Assembly (NCBI GenBank): GCA_051294375.1 | Contig: CM119267.1 | Span: forward strand, 14,253,694 to 14,317,693 | Direction of reading: 5' to 3' | Length of the DNA: 64,000 nt | Source of the DNA: Paraspadella gotoi | Taxonomy: Eukaryota; Chaetognatha | Shown: positions 13,170-23,900 of the stretch, piece after piece | Layout of the letters: each line of letters opens with the position of its first letter | Position numbering within the stretch: the stretch's first letter is position 1 | The notes under the pieces: model-generated | What the model was told of the DNA's origin: nothing | What the model saw: the letters and a program-made list of their open reading frames with translations, nothing else | Database searches by the model: none | Program-made: the position numbers and the translations under genes

Positions 13170-14840
13170 ATGCAAATCGTTTGCCGCGTTTGCCAGATAG
13201 AATTTGAAAGTCCGACTTACCGACCATATTGCAAGGAACATGCGAAAGCTTTCGAAAATTTTAAAAAATTAAGAAATCAGTCGAAAAATGATGAAAAGTC
13301 TGGAGTGGTCTTGTGTTCCGAAGTTACCTCCACAAAGATTCAACAAAATTCTCAGCAGTCGCCTCTTGATCGTGGACTGGACCAACACGACGGCGAGAAT
13401 GACAAAATTGAAAAAGCCGTTACCCCCTCAGAGAATTTTACACCCGAAATTACTCCCAATTGCAATATCTTGCCAAACGACAATGACAAAGGATTGGGAC
13501 AGAAAATTGAGGGGTTTCAAAATACTTCTGAAGCTAATGCCTCCGTGAAGACTTTCGTCCTTCCGAATGAAGTAAAAGATTTGTCATTAAACCTTGTTGC
13601 CAACCCTCAGGCTCAACCTCACGAAAAGATTATACAGAGAATCCTTCCTAAACCTCTTCTTTCCGGGAATTTTCGCCTTATGCCGGTGACCTCAACCCCG
13701 TCTCTTATCTCTCAAGGAAACGTTTCTCGGGCCAAAGCAGACTCTCAACCTGTTTCGGAAAGACCATTCTCTGACGAAAACGAGACGGTTTCGGCAGCGT
13801 CGAAATGGATCCGTCATACTACGGTCGATGATCGACAGACGACCACGACCTTGAGTTCGCTGGTCGGGGCGAGCGGTAAGATGGAACCCTACTGCTTCAA
13901 CTACTTTTATGGAAACGACGTAGACGAAGACCCCGAAGAGTATTTGGCCCAATTTGGCATCAAAGCCATAGAGTGGGAGGACAAAGAGGACACTGACGCC
14001 GGAGAACATTCCTACTCGATGGCGCGAGATTTTACTCGATCCAGTATATCAAAACGTCGAGCAATAGACGACGATACCAGCTCTACATTCATGGAGGAGG
14101 AGGAGGAGCGCGTCGACCTCAGCCAGTTGACTTTGGCCAATGTCCTGAAACGAACAACACTCTATCCTTTCACGGAAGAGATCGAGGCAGACCACCTGGA
14201 GAGCTACATTGGACTGCAGCAATTACAATCAGGCTTTGCGCGAAATCTGGATGAAGTGAACATTGCTGAGGAAAAAGAGCAATCTCCCGTCATGGCCGCA
14301 GAGGCCGTCAAAAAAACTTTCAGCAGAAAACGTACTAGATCTGTAACTCCAGGTGAATCTTCGGCGACCAAGCTGGCAAAAGTCAAACGACCTACTTTGG
14401 GACGAACTAGGAAGAATCTCGACGAAGATGAGGACTACGTTCCACAAGAGACCAATGATAAAGGTCAAAGCGCCCGAAGAACTCGCGGTAAGGTCATCGA
14501 CTTTTACGCCATGAGCGAGGGACCAAATGTTAGGGACGTCGGCAATGAGATCATCTCCAACTGGACAAATTCCAAGACCGACAGGGCGGCGCCGAGAGAT
14601 GGGTCCAGGGGAAAAAGATCGATTAAGCCTAAGAATATAGCTTTGGCGGGGTTTGCGACTCTCGATCAGTCCTCCTGTTCGGTTGCAGAAGCGAACAATA
14701 AGAACAAGGGAAATTGCAAAGTTTGCGCGGTGGAATGCGTATTCGAAAATAGGATGCCTTATTGCGGAATTCACGCGTCTATGTTCGCCGCGTTCAAACG
14801 GAAGCAATTGGCCCAGCTACAAAAAGGAAGTGTAGAATGA
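13170..14840 (+). CDS. Unrecognised 556-residue protein with identical zinc-binding modules at both ends
   Basis: I do not recognise this protein. One exon. Residues 5-24 and 516-535 both read C-x2-C-x12-C-x2-H, with Tyr before the third Cys, and both continue H-A-x2-F-x2-F-K-[KR]. The two modules therefore share spacing and flanking aromatics and look like duplicated zinc-binding units. Between them lies mostly disordered sequence with an acidic, aromatic patch around residues 230-275 (CFNYFYGNDVDEDPEEYL) and a basic patch near 390-415 (KTFSRKRTRS), which could be a nuclear signal. It sits 152 bp after CTR9 with an acceptor-like CCTATAG 8 bp before the ATG, so co-expression with CTR9 is plausible. 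A nuclear role is a guess. Confidence 0.85.
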   Translation: MQIVCRVCQIEFESPTYRPYCKEHAKAFENFKKLRNQSKNDEKSGVVLCSEVTSTKIQQNSQQSPLDRGLDQHDGENDKIEKAVTPSENFTPEITPNCNILPNDNDKGLGQKIEGFQNTSEANASVKTFVLPNEVKDLSLNLVANPQAQPHEKIIQRILPKPLLSGNFRLMPVTSTPSLISQGNVSRAKADSQPVSERPFSDENETVSAASKWIRHTTVDDRQTTTTLSSLVGASGKMEPYCFNYFYGNDVDEDPEEYLAQFGIKAIEWEDKEDTDAGEHSYSMARDFTRSSISKRRAIDDDTSSTFMEEEEERVDLSQLTLANVLKRTTLYPFTEEIEADHLESYIGLQQLQSGFARNLDEVNIAEEKEQSPVMAAEAVKKTFSRKRTRSVTPGESSATKLAKVKRPTLGRTRKNLDEDEDYVPQETNDKGQSARRTRGKVIDFYAMSEGPNVRDVGNEIISNWTNSKTDRAAPRDGSRGKRSIKPKNIALAGFATLDQSSCSVAEANNKNKGNCKVCAVECVFENRMPYCGIHASMFAAFKRKQLAQLQKGSVE

Positions 14841-15152
14841 CTAGCTATTTTTTTTTGCAATTGGTTTTCGTTTTCTTTTATTGCTCTTTGTAAATATATA
14901 GTAATGTGTAAGTTATGGGAATTTAAAATGTTTCTAATACTTTAAAACCGCTAAAAAGAATATTACTATGAATTGATGTTAAATGATCATATTGATGGCT
15001 CTGTGATGTTGAAATTCTTGTTTTTATTTATATTGTTTTTTGCAGGGGACGATTCTACAGTCTTTGAATTTGAGATTGTTTTTCATTCAATATTTCATCT
15101 GATCGTAGTTGATTCGTTTACAAATTGTCATCTCAGAAAAATATAGGGAAAA
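14841..15152. other. Intergenic before HGSNAT
   Basis: About 310 bp of AT-rich sequence; nothing specific seen. Further 5' exons of HGSNAT, encoding a signal peptide, could lie here but none is convincing. Confidence 0.4.
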
Positions 15153-16976
15153 ATGGATTCTGCAAGGCTAAGCGTTTTCGTCAGATTAAAAACATTACAG
15201 GTACGTATAATTTTCTTGATCCTTGAATTTTATTTCTGTGCTTTCTAATTTCTACAACTAAGCGTTTCTAATTTTTTTCAGCCTTTCATTCTTCATCCGA
15301 ATTTATCGCTCTGGGTTCATGATCAACAATGCATCGACTGCCTTCCTCAATTTTTCGCTTCCCTGGAAAATGACAGGAACAACACGAAAGTTCCCGCGAT
15401 AACAACAAACTTTCCCCAACAAATTTTTGTAAAGGACAGTGATCAAACTCTCTGCAACTTGACGAAAAAATTTAATGAGCACGGTATATACTGGGTTTCG
15501 GTTGAAGGCGAGGCCGGCACCGGACTTGCGGACTGCTGCTGCTACGCCACGGACGAGGGCCGCCATCCTGCTCTCTTTATTCTCTACGCGTTTATTGTTT
15601 TTCTCGGCCTTTTCGCTATCTTTTTCGTTATCAAAAGCCCAAAAGTTCGCGCGGCATGGAATACCTTCGTCTCGACTGCTCGCAGCTACGTGCAAAGAGG
15701 CACGATAAACAGCGACTTGGGAGTCAACAATCCCAGCGCCGGTCTTTTGGCCGGAAGCGCGAGACCGACGAATTCCTCTCAAGCCGTATCGCCGTCTATC
15801 AGTAAAAAACGCTTGCGATCACTCGATGCGTTTCGCGGACTCAGCATTGTCATCATGATTTTCGTTAATTACGAAGGCGGAGGATATTGGTACTTCAAGC
15901 ATTCGGCGTGGAACGGATTGACTGTTGCCGATCTTGTATTTCCATGGTTCATGTTTATCATGGGCGTGTCGATGGCCATTTCTATGAAGTCAATGGTTAG
16001 ACGGGCAACGCCTTGGTGGCAGTTATTGTTTCGAGTCGTGAAGAGGAGCGTTTTGTTGTTTTTATTGGGTCTAATGCTTAATTCAGGCAAGACCAATGAT
16101 TTAACGAAGCTCCGAATACCGGGGGTTTTACAGAGGTTTTCCGTAACTTATCTTTTCTTGTCGGTTTTGGAGATAGTATTTTTTCGCGATTCGGACGTAA
16201 TTCCCCAAACTTGGTGGGCTCCATATAGAGATTTGGTCGAATCATGGCCCCAGTGGATGATCATGACCGCCGTCGTAGCTTTGCACACAGCCTTTACTTT
16301 TGGCCTCGAGGTTCCCGGTTGTCCCAAGGGATACCTGGGCCCTGGTGGACTTCACAAGGAAGGGCGATTTAACAATTGCACCGGTGGTGCGGCTGGATAT
16401 ATAGATCGTTATGTATTCGGAAACGGTCACATTTATTCCCATCCTACATGCATGAAAGTGTATATGACTAACGTTCCCTACGATCCTGAGGGTCTACTTG
16501 GCTGCCTAACAGCAGCGTTGATGGTTTTCTTGGGGCTGACGGCCGGAAAAATAATTGGGACATATGGACACTCTTTGCAGAGAATTAAGCGGTTTGCTAT
16601 TTGGGGAGTTTTCTGCGGAGTCGTCTCCTTAGTACTAACCAGAGGAAAACTAGACGAAGGGTGGATTCCGATCAATAAAAATCTTTGGTCTTTGTCTTTC
16701 GTAATGGCAATGGCATCGATGTCGTTTTTCTTGCTAATTTTTATGTTTTATGTAATTGATGTTAAGGCATGGTGGTCTGGATGTCCTCTTGTCTACCCGG
16801 GTATGAACGCCATTGTGCTTTTCATGGGGCATGAAATTTTAGAAAATTACTTTCCATTTCGATGGAAAACTCAACATAATCACGAAATGATCCTATTTTT
16901 TTCTTGTTGGGGCGCGACTATTTGGACATTTTTTGCCTATTTAATGTACAAAAGAAAAATTTTCATAAGCTTATGA
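15153..16976 (+). CDS. HGSNAT: Heparan-alpha-glucosaminide N-acetyltransferase
   Basis: Lysosomal membrane enzyme that moves acetyl groups from cytosolic acetyl-CoA to terminal glucosamine of heparan sulfate, a step in its breakdown. Exons 15153..15200 and 15282..16976 give 580 residues. A Cys-containing, Asn-glycosylatable luminal region comes first, followed by a first membrane span (LFILYAFIVFLGLFAIFFVI), a loop, and a multi-span region. RLRSLDAFRGLSIVIMIFVN and YWYFKHSAWNG match the family; the His in the latter is the proposed active-site residue. WNGLTVADLVFPWF, GYLGPGG, NCTGGAAGYIDR and PGMNAIVLFMGHE are also conserved. The first exon (MDSARLSV) aligns with an internal Met in human HGSNAT, and no signal peptide is visible, so an upstream exon may be missing. 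Confidence 0.93.
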
Positions 16977-17100
16977 ATTTGTTTTCGATAAAGAAGTTTG
17001 TGATTTAAATTATATTTATTTTAATGATAATGTGTTATGATTAAGAAATTAAATTTTATTTCACAACGTTTCCATCATTTTTAGGTATAATTTTGAAAAT

Positions 17101-17109
17101 CTTTTTCAG
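17101..17109 (+). promoter_or_regulatory. Candidate trans-splice acceptor before the HAUS5-like gene
   Basis: CTTTTTCAG ends 2 bp before the ATG at 17112. With HGSNAT ending only 135 bp upstream, this could accept a spliced leader. A 5'-UTR intron acceptor is the alternative. Confidence 0.5.
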
Positions 17110-17111
17110 AA

Positions 17112-19109
17112 ATGGCTTCCAAAGCACCCCGATCAGATATTCCAGGCATTCCTGATTTCGAAATTGTTCAACTTACGAAATTAAGGCCGAAAGAAAAGGG
17201 TTCGCTGCTCCGTCGTAAGTTTCAGGTACTGGGCGTCCATTTGGAATGTCAAGACAACGGCAAGGGTCGACTCCGTCCGGCTCATGAATTTGAGATTCTA
17301 TTTTCGGGCGACCCTCAGCTTTCCATGGCCTGGCATTACTGCATCCTGTCACTGTTACCTAAGGAGGAGGTCGAACAGATCCGAGCCGTTCTAAAAGCCG
17401 CGAACATTGTTAGGCTAAAACGAGAAAAAGAAACTGAGACAAACGATAAAAAGGCGCTCCTGGCGAGAAGACGAAAACTTCTCAGAACCGTGCGTGAGGC
17501 AAACGCAAAAAAGCACGAGGAAATCACTTTTACTCAGAAGGTTGTCCAAAGTTCGTCGGCGCAAAAGTTCGAGGATTGTTCAGTCTATAAAGGTCAACAG
17601 GATAGAAGAAGCGTTGAACGCATAAAGAAGTTATTGATAAATAGGTATGATCGTTTAAATGACGATGTTGCAAATGAAAGGCTCCACCTTCCGATCTCGA
17701 GAGTGAAGAACTACGTTGAAGCATATTCAAAAATCGTGGCCTCTAAAGATACAGAAGAAAGGCTATTTGAAGAATTGGTTTCTCTCTCAGCAAACAACGA
17801 GACCTGGATCCAGAAACGTCCCGTCGACAATGAGGTATCTGCGTATTGGAAGTCACTGAAAAGATTAATGCATGGCAATCATCCAACTTCAATTCTTGAT
17901 GTGCTTATTCGTCAAGGCATGAACGACATTTCACTCATTCAAGAGAAGTTGGAGGGAGAGAATTGGGAGAAGCAGGCGATAGAAATGAACTTCTCCATCG
18001 ACGACAGCGGCTTTATAAAGGACGAGAGCGAGGATGCCAATCTGGACAAGCAGAAAAAGCGACAGAGGCGAGTCAGGGAAGAGTTGCAAATGATGATAAT
18101 TAGGCAAGAAATACTGAAATCTGATTTTGAAAAGAAAACTATTAGGGCAGCCGACGAGTATACCAGCGCGAAAGAGGCGCTCAAAGAAGAGCTCTTCCAG
18201 AAAGGTGTCGACGCAGAGTCACTCATGAGCGATCTCGAACGACAATGCCGGAAGGCGTCTTTACAGGCCTCGGTGGCCATTTTAAAAGCCGAGAAAATTA
18301 AGATTCTTGCCTTCTCGGATGATATGAAAACACAAGAGATAGAACTGAAGAAAAAGCTACACGACGATTGCGAAAAAGAGAAAATTTTGCAGCAGAATGA
18401 GAACGTCATAGAAGCTCTGAGTATGGGATGGACGGAAGCGAAAAAAACTTTAAGCGAAAAGTTGAAGAGCTGCAGGGACTCTTTCGAGGTTGAGCCTTTT
18501 AGGACGAAAATTCGAGCCACAGTCGGCGCGAACGTAGAAATCACCGACTTTGTCAAAACCGAAACGGATAAACTGAAGCAAATTGACGTGGACCGTCTTC
18601 CTTTCTATTTCGTCAATGGCAGGTGCGCCAAGATCGCCGATTCCCCTGTTGAATCCGATTCGTTCGATTTGCGATATAGTTCGATCGACACTGATGTGGC
18701 TCGTAATTTATGCGCGATCATCAACCTCCCACGTTCACAATTGACTTGGCCCAGCGTTGCGCGAGCGTTGGCTCAGAGAACTAAGGTTTTCCTTTATGCT
18801 GATCGCGTTGTCGGGGAACGACCCACGGTCAAAAATCCCGATATGGCCGCTGATGCCGAACAGGCCTACGCCGCCGAGATGGCCAAAAACGCTAAGGAGA
18901 CCGAGACGGCGCTCGCCGCCTGCGGGCTAGAAGTCAACCAACTGATGGGAAAAGCCGTCGCTCTCAACGAATTGGAACGGGTTCATCGCGAACAACCGGG
19001 CTTCTACGTCATCCGCGACGTCAAGGTTGACGGCAAAAGTTTATACCAATGGAAAGAAATTGTCAGAGCCAAGATTGTTGAAGCTTTATATCATTCAATC
19101 AAATTGTAA
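17112..19109 (+). CDS. HAUS5: HAUS5-like augmin subunit (coiled-coil protein)
   Basis: Single exon, 665 residues, largely coiled coil. I base the HAUS5 call on scattered but collinear matches remembered from human HAUS5 (633 residues): an N-terminal WHYCILSLLPKEEVEQIR like its WAYI..V..IR segment, a central AYWKSLKRLMHGNHPTSIL like YQQWLSSVETLLTNHPPGH, and a C-terminal QPGFY...GKSLYQW like QPG...SLPQW. Augmin nucleates branched microtubules from spindle microtubules through gamma-tubulin. Identity is low, so a different coiled-coil protein is possible. CTTTTTCAG ends 2 bp before the ATG, and HGSNAT ends 135 bp upstream, both operon-like. Confidence 0.62.
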   Translation: MASKAPRSDIPGIPDFEIVQLTKLRPKEKGSLLRRKFQVLGVHLECQDNGKGRLRPAHEFEILFSGDPQLSMAWHYCILSLLPKEEVEQIRAVLKAANIVRLKREKETETNDKKALLARRRKLLRTVREANAKKHEEITFTQKVVQSSSAQKFEDCSVYKGQQDRRSVERIKKLLINRYDRLNDDVANERLHLPISRVKNYVEAYSKIVASKDTEERLFEELVSLSANNETWIQKRPVDNEVSAYWKSLKRLMHGNHPTSILDVLIRQGMNDISLIQEKLEGENWEKQAIEMNFSIDDSGFIKDESEDANLDKQKKRQRRVREELQMMIIRQEILKSDFEKKTIRAADEYTSAKEALKEELFQKGVDAESLMSDLERQCRKASLQASVAILKAEKIKILAFSDDMKTQEIELKKKLHDDCEKEKILQQNENVIEALSMGWTEAKKTLSEKLKSCRDSFEVEPFRTKIRATVGANVEITDFVKTETDKLKQIDVDRLPFYFVNGRCAKIADSPVESDSFDLRYSSIDTDVARNLCAIINLPRSQLTWPSVARALAQRTKVFLYADRVVGERPTVKNPDMAADAEQAYAAEMAKNAKETETALAACGLEVNQLMGKAVALNELERVHREQPGFYVIRDVKVDGKSLYQWKEIVRAKIVEALYHSIKL

Positions 19110-19275
19110 CGAAAGTAATTTTAATAACTTTTTTCCTTTTTTTGATTTATCGTTTTTATTTTTGATTCTGTTGACTAAATCGACTAAATCTTTTACTAAA
19201 TTTTTTAAGGCACAGTTTTTGATTTATACATCATTGATACTTTGTTAACTATAATAAAATCTGAAGAGCAGAGCC

Positions 19276-19826
19276 ATGTCTACTGGTCCACAAGATGAGA
19301 AAAAAGAGAGCGCTCTAAAAGATCCGTCAAGTACCGAAACTAGATCATTGGGTGAACCTTCTCAGGCCAGCGGAAGCAAACCGTTAAAAGGTGAGCAATT
19401 ATTTTACATAAATACAGTAGCCGTTAATACTATTAGTAGAACAAAAGTTAATTGCATTAACGTTTAAGAAGTATTTGGAATTTGTCGTACTGCGATTGTC
19501 ACAGCTTTCTTGGTTTTTCAGCTTGGTTACTTGATTACTACATTTTTTTTTAAATTGCACCTCATATGACAGATTTCGATTTTTTTTTCAACAGTGGGAA
19601 AAAAGCGCCGTCGCCGAGGGCAGGGATGGACTCATAAGAAAAAATCCAAATCCGGTAATTTTGGTGTAATACGTAAGAATAAGTCTTGAGACAATTTTAC
19701 GCAGTTTTTTACCTTGAGGGCAAATTTTAGAGAGTTGTTTATTTAGGACTCGTGAGTGGCGCTACCAAGGGGGTTGATTCGAAAGTTGCGCCCAAAAGAA
19801 AAGGAGCACCGCCGAAAAATCCATGA
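19276..19826 (+). CDS. Small basic protein of 84 residues, unrecognised
   Basis: Three exons, 19276..19390, 19595..19654 and 19747..19826, join in phase (GT-AG each time). The product has a Ser/Glu/Lys N-terminal half, then VGKKRRRGQGWTHKKKSKSG and a basic Pro-containing tail, KRKGAPPKNP. The charge pattern suggests nuclear or nucleic-acid association but I recognise no family. AATAAA at 19253, just before the ATG, probably ends the HAUS5-like transcript; an acceptor-like AGAGCAG follows. It is supported by splice signals and phase only, so it is less certain than its neighbours. Confidence 0.5.
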
Positions 19827-20055
19827 AACGGCTTTCTCCCGTCAACATGAAAGTTAATGGTTTTGATTAATGGAATTTTGCCAGTCTTGTCTCCCTGACT
19901 TTACATACATAAATTATATTTTGCGAAACTTGGAATGTTGTATACAATTTATAGATCTCATACTAATTATACTCAGTGCTTGTGATGACGTTTAAAGAAA
20001 GAATGTTATACATACGGTTTTTTTTGTTAGTTCTCTGTGACAGTGATTTATCACA

Positions 20056-20877
20056 ATGGTGGAGATGGATAAACTTGAAGAACTTTTGACTCAGTTTCCC
20101 AGTTTGAAAAGAACGAGTCAAGATTGCCGAGAAAAAATAAAATGCTCCTTCACTGGCCACGAGATGCCCGTCGACTTCAAGGCTGTTCGCCAGTATATCG
20201 ACGGCAGAAAGTACAAAAACTATCTGGCCAATCCCACCTTCGACTATGCCAAGTACGAGCCCCACCTCCAGCCCGTGGTTACGCCACACAGCAAGGGAAA
20301 GAAGCAGCTATTCTGTCAACTGACGCGGAGGCTCATCAACCGTGACCCCGTGAACGTGCTGCAACACGTCGATGGGCATCGTTACCAGCGAGAAAAGCGT
20401 CGTTTCGACGAATGCGCCGCCGCTGGTGTTCCTTTCGTGCCGCTGGCGACCTCGAAACAAAAGAACGTCGTTCGTGGCGACGATGATGAAGAGGAACACG
20501 ACGAGATCGAGGATAAAAAGTTCTCCTCGAACCCCGACGCGTCCGACTCGGAGGAAGAGGAGGAGGAGAAGCGAGTCGAAGACGACCTGTCTGATTTGTA
20601 TCCCCCAGAGGATTTCATAATGGAGACAAGCGAAGAAGGTGAAAACCAGGAAGATCTGTCGTCAGATGAGGGTAACACACCAACAGGAGCGTCTTGTGAT
20701 ACTTCACAAAAGAAATTCAGAGGTAAGACCAAATTTCTTCCGAACAAAAAAAAATATTAAAACGCGTTATAATGATATTTTTCAAATAACTTTACAGGAA
20801 TTCCGTTCAAAATGGTTTCTCCGGTGAAAAGGAAGAAAAAATCGCAGCAACAGAGAGTGAAAAGACAAAAAAAATAA
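20056..20877 (+). CDS. SURF2: Surfeit locus protein 2
   Basis: Exons 20056..20722 and 20798..20877 give 248 residues, close to human SURF2. The conserved N-terminal domain includes KCSFTGHEMP, GRKYKNYL, FDYAKYEPHLQP, KKQLFCQLTRRLINRDP and VLQHVDGHRYQR. A long acidic middle and a very basic tail (KRKKKSQQQRVKRQKK) follow, the usual layout. SURF2 is nucleolar and binds the free 5S ribonucleoprotein in ribosome assembly; I infer the same here. RAD54 starts 118 bp downstream. Confidence 0.93.
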
Positions 20878-20995
20878 TACCACTCATCACAATTACCACT
20901 TGTGATCTATATCATTGAAAACGTGTCTAGCTATTGTGCCTAATTCTCTCTCATCGCAGCATATAACTCTTGCGCATCGTGTTTATAAAAAAAAA

Positions 20996-23900
20996 ATGCG
21001 CAGGAGTCGCGCGCCGAGCCAAATAACGAGGGAGATTGACTCCGAGACCGTTTCGCCGCAAACGTCGACTCCCAGCCGAAAAAGAAAGAGACGGTTCGAA
21101 GATGACGACGACGACTTTCCTCAATCCCCCGGTGTTCGTTTCCCGCTCGTCGGTCTTTCTCTCAACTCATCCTCGTGTTCGAGTCCGAACTCCGGCGAAT
21201 ACGAAAGACTCATACAAGTTATCCTCTCTCGTCCGTTTAAGATTCCCATCAAGAACTATCAGGGTCCCGTGGGAACGAGGTCGTTGGGATATCGAAAGAA
21301 CGGCTCAAGGCGTCCTCTCCACGATCCTGACGAGGAAGGGGCGCTCGTTCTCTGGTCGCCCCCAGAAATCTCAGTGACGGAGGCTTTAACGGTGAATCAG
21401 GATAAGGTTCAGGTGAGAAATCTCAATGGTTTGAGTTATACCCCGTGTCCGTTCGCGAGTGACACCAAAAAATCTTTACTATACTTTAAATATTTATTAA
21501 ACATAATTCATAAGTATATCATTAGTTGCAGAACTACTTGACGTTTTTAGTCAGATCTGCTTTTAGCAGATCCCGACTCTATAATTCACTTTGTCGGTCC
21601 GCCCCCTCAATCTTGTCGGGCATTCATTTATATTCAGTCAGAACATTGAATTATTAATAATTATGCAAAAAAAAAACGATGTCTGTCCGTCTGTCCCACC
21701 GTCTGTCTGTCCCACCATCCGTCTGTCCTACCATCCTTCCGTCCCACCGTCCGTTCATCCCACCGTCCGTCCGTCCGTCCACCAATTACTCGTGATTGGA
21801 TGGATGGATTGGAATGAAATTTTGTGTGTGGGTAGGGAAGTGTGTGATTGAGCTGGATATGAAGTTTCGATGGAATCGTCCGAGTGGAAATGAGTTTAAA
21901 TGGAAAAAACAAAAAAAATATATTTTGCTATTTGGACACCAATTGCTCACGAGTGGATGGGGCGATTGTCTTGAAATTTTGTATTTGGGTAGAAAAGTGT
22001 GTGATTAAACTGGAAATCAAGTTTCGATGGAATCGTTTGAGTGGAAATGAGTTTAAATAAAAAAAACAAAGAACCTGTTTCACTAATCGATTATGCTTTT
22101 TTTCTTTTTTATTTTAAATGTAAATGCAAGATGTAATAATTAATCAGTTAATTAATCAATTAGTGAATTAATTAATCAATAGTTAATCAGTCAATTATTC
22201 AATCAAAACAAACATTTCGGATCAAATTAAATAATTGCCTAATTAATTAAATAATTAACTTGAATAAATTAATTAAATAATTAACTTGAATAAATTAATT
22301 ATTAATTAAATAATTAATTAACTTAAATTAATTATTAATTAATTAATAATTTATTAATTAATTACCGATAATGATCGTGGGCAGATCCGACATTGTTAGC
22401 TCAAACTTGTTTATGTATAAGTTTCATTTCGTGTTTAATTCATTTACTATTCTTTGTTTAATTTTTTATCTAAAACAGTAAAATTGGCATAAAAAGACCA
22501 TTTTAGGCGTGTTCTTGATTGAATTTTTTAAAAAAAATATATCATAAGAAATCCCTATTAATGGTCTAATCAATGGCGTATCTGAATTATCGTAATGTTG
22601 AGTAATTTTTGAGTAATGATTTTTTTATTTATTTTTTTATTATAAATCTTAAGTTTTCTTTATATAATTCGTCCAATTAGAAAAAAATGCTATCCTGAGC
22701 ATGTTTTGAATAATTATTTTATATTGTAAGGATTCCCAGATAATTCTTAATTTAATGGTATAAATGATAGTAATTATTTTATAATGATTTTCTTTTATTA
22801 AAAGATTCAGTTTTTTACTGAAGATGAAATTGGATGACCATTAAAGAAAAGTTGTTTTACATAAGTAAAAATCAAATTAATCTTATGAAATTAAAATATA
22901 ATAAACGTCAAGAATGAGGAAAAAAAATTTTAAAAATATTTATACAATGAGAAATGGTACGCCTTTTTTTGGTGTCACTCGCGAACGGACACGTGATATA
23001 TATACCTATATATACCTATATTGTATATTTTTCTTTTTCTCCTTTTCCTTTATCTCTTCTCACTTTTTAGTTGCGCCGCGAGTAATCGCGAAGCAAATCT
23101 ATAAGTCACTTTTCGGTCGGTCGGTATGTCTGTCCGTCGGTCTGTCCCACTTAAGTTGAAAATGCTCAGAGATTAGATTAGATTTTTTTCATAAGACGGA
23201 CCCAAAAGCCATGGGTTGCAGTTACAAAATTTTAACTTTACAACATTTAAGGGCATACAATAAAACAAAATTCGAGATCAGTTATATAGGTTAAGACAGG
23301 AAAAAACCTCAATTCTTAGGAACTGTTAGCGCCGCCTTCAGGAAATAAAAGACACAGGCAAAGAAAGTTATGTCACGTCTTCATGTCATGTCACAAGAAG
23401 CACACGTGATAAGGCAGTCCCTACGTCGCAACACGTTTGAATTACTCTTCTCGTTTCACATTCTACCCATCAAGGTACATGTCGTCGTCGACCCACTTCT
23501 TTCCAAAATCCTCAGACCCCATCAGCGTGAGGGGGTCAAGTTTATGTACGATTGCGTGACAGGAAGCCAAATCGCCGATCAGCACGGTTGCATAATGGCC
23601 GACGAGATGGGCTTGGGAAAGACCTTGCAGTGCATAACTCTTTTGTGGACACTTCTCCGGCAGAGTCCCGACTGTCGACCGACCATCGAGAAGGCCGTGG
23701 TCGTCGCTCCCTCCTCCCTCGTTAAAAACTGGTACAATGAGTTCAACAAGTGGCTCGGGCCTCGTATCTCTCCTCTGGCCATCGACGGAGGAAGTAAAGA
23801 AGAAATCGACAAAAAACTCCGCGGCTTTCTCGACCACGGCCTTCGCGTCGTAAATCCAGTCCTAATCATTTCCTACGAAACGTTTCGACTTCACGCCTAC

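Noticed and set aside
22914-23159. Small open frame in the RAD54 intron
   Set aside because: It crosses the inverted repeat and repeat debris; not conserved and interrupts nothing.
23370-23474. N-terminal extension of the second RAD54 open frame
   Set aside because: Exon 1 at 20996 supplies the conserved N-terminus, and the acceptor at 23474 joins it in phase; the extension is intron.
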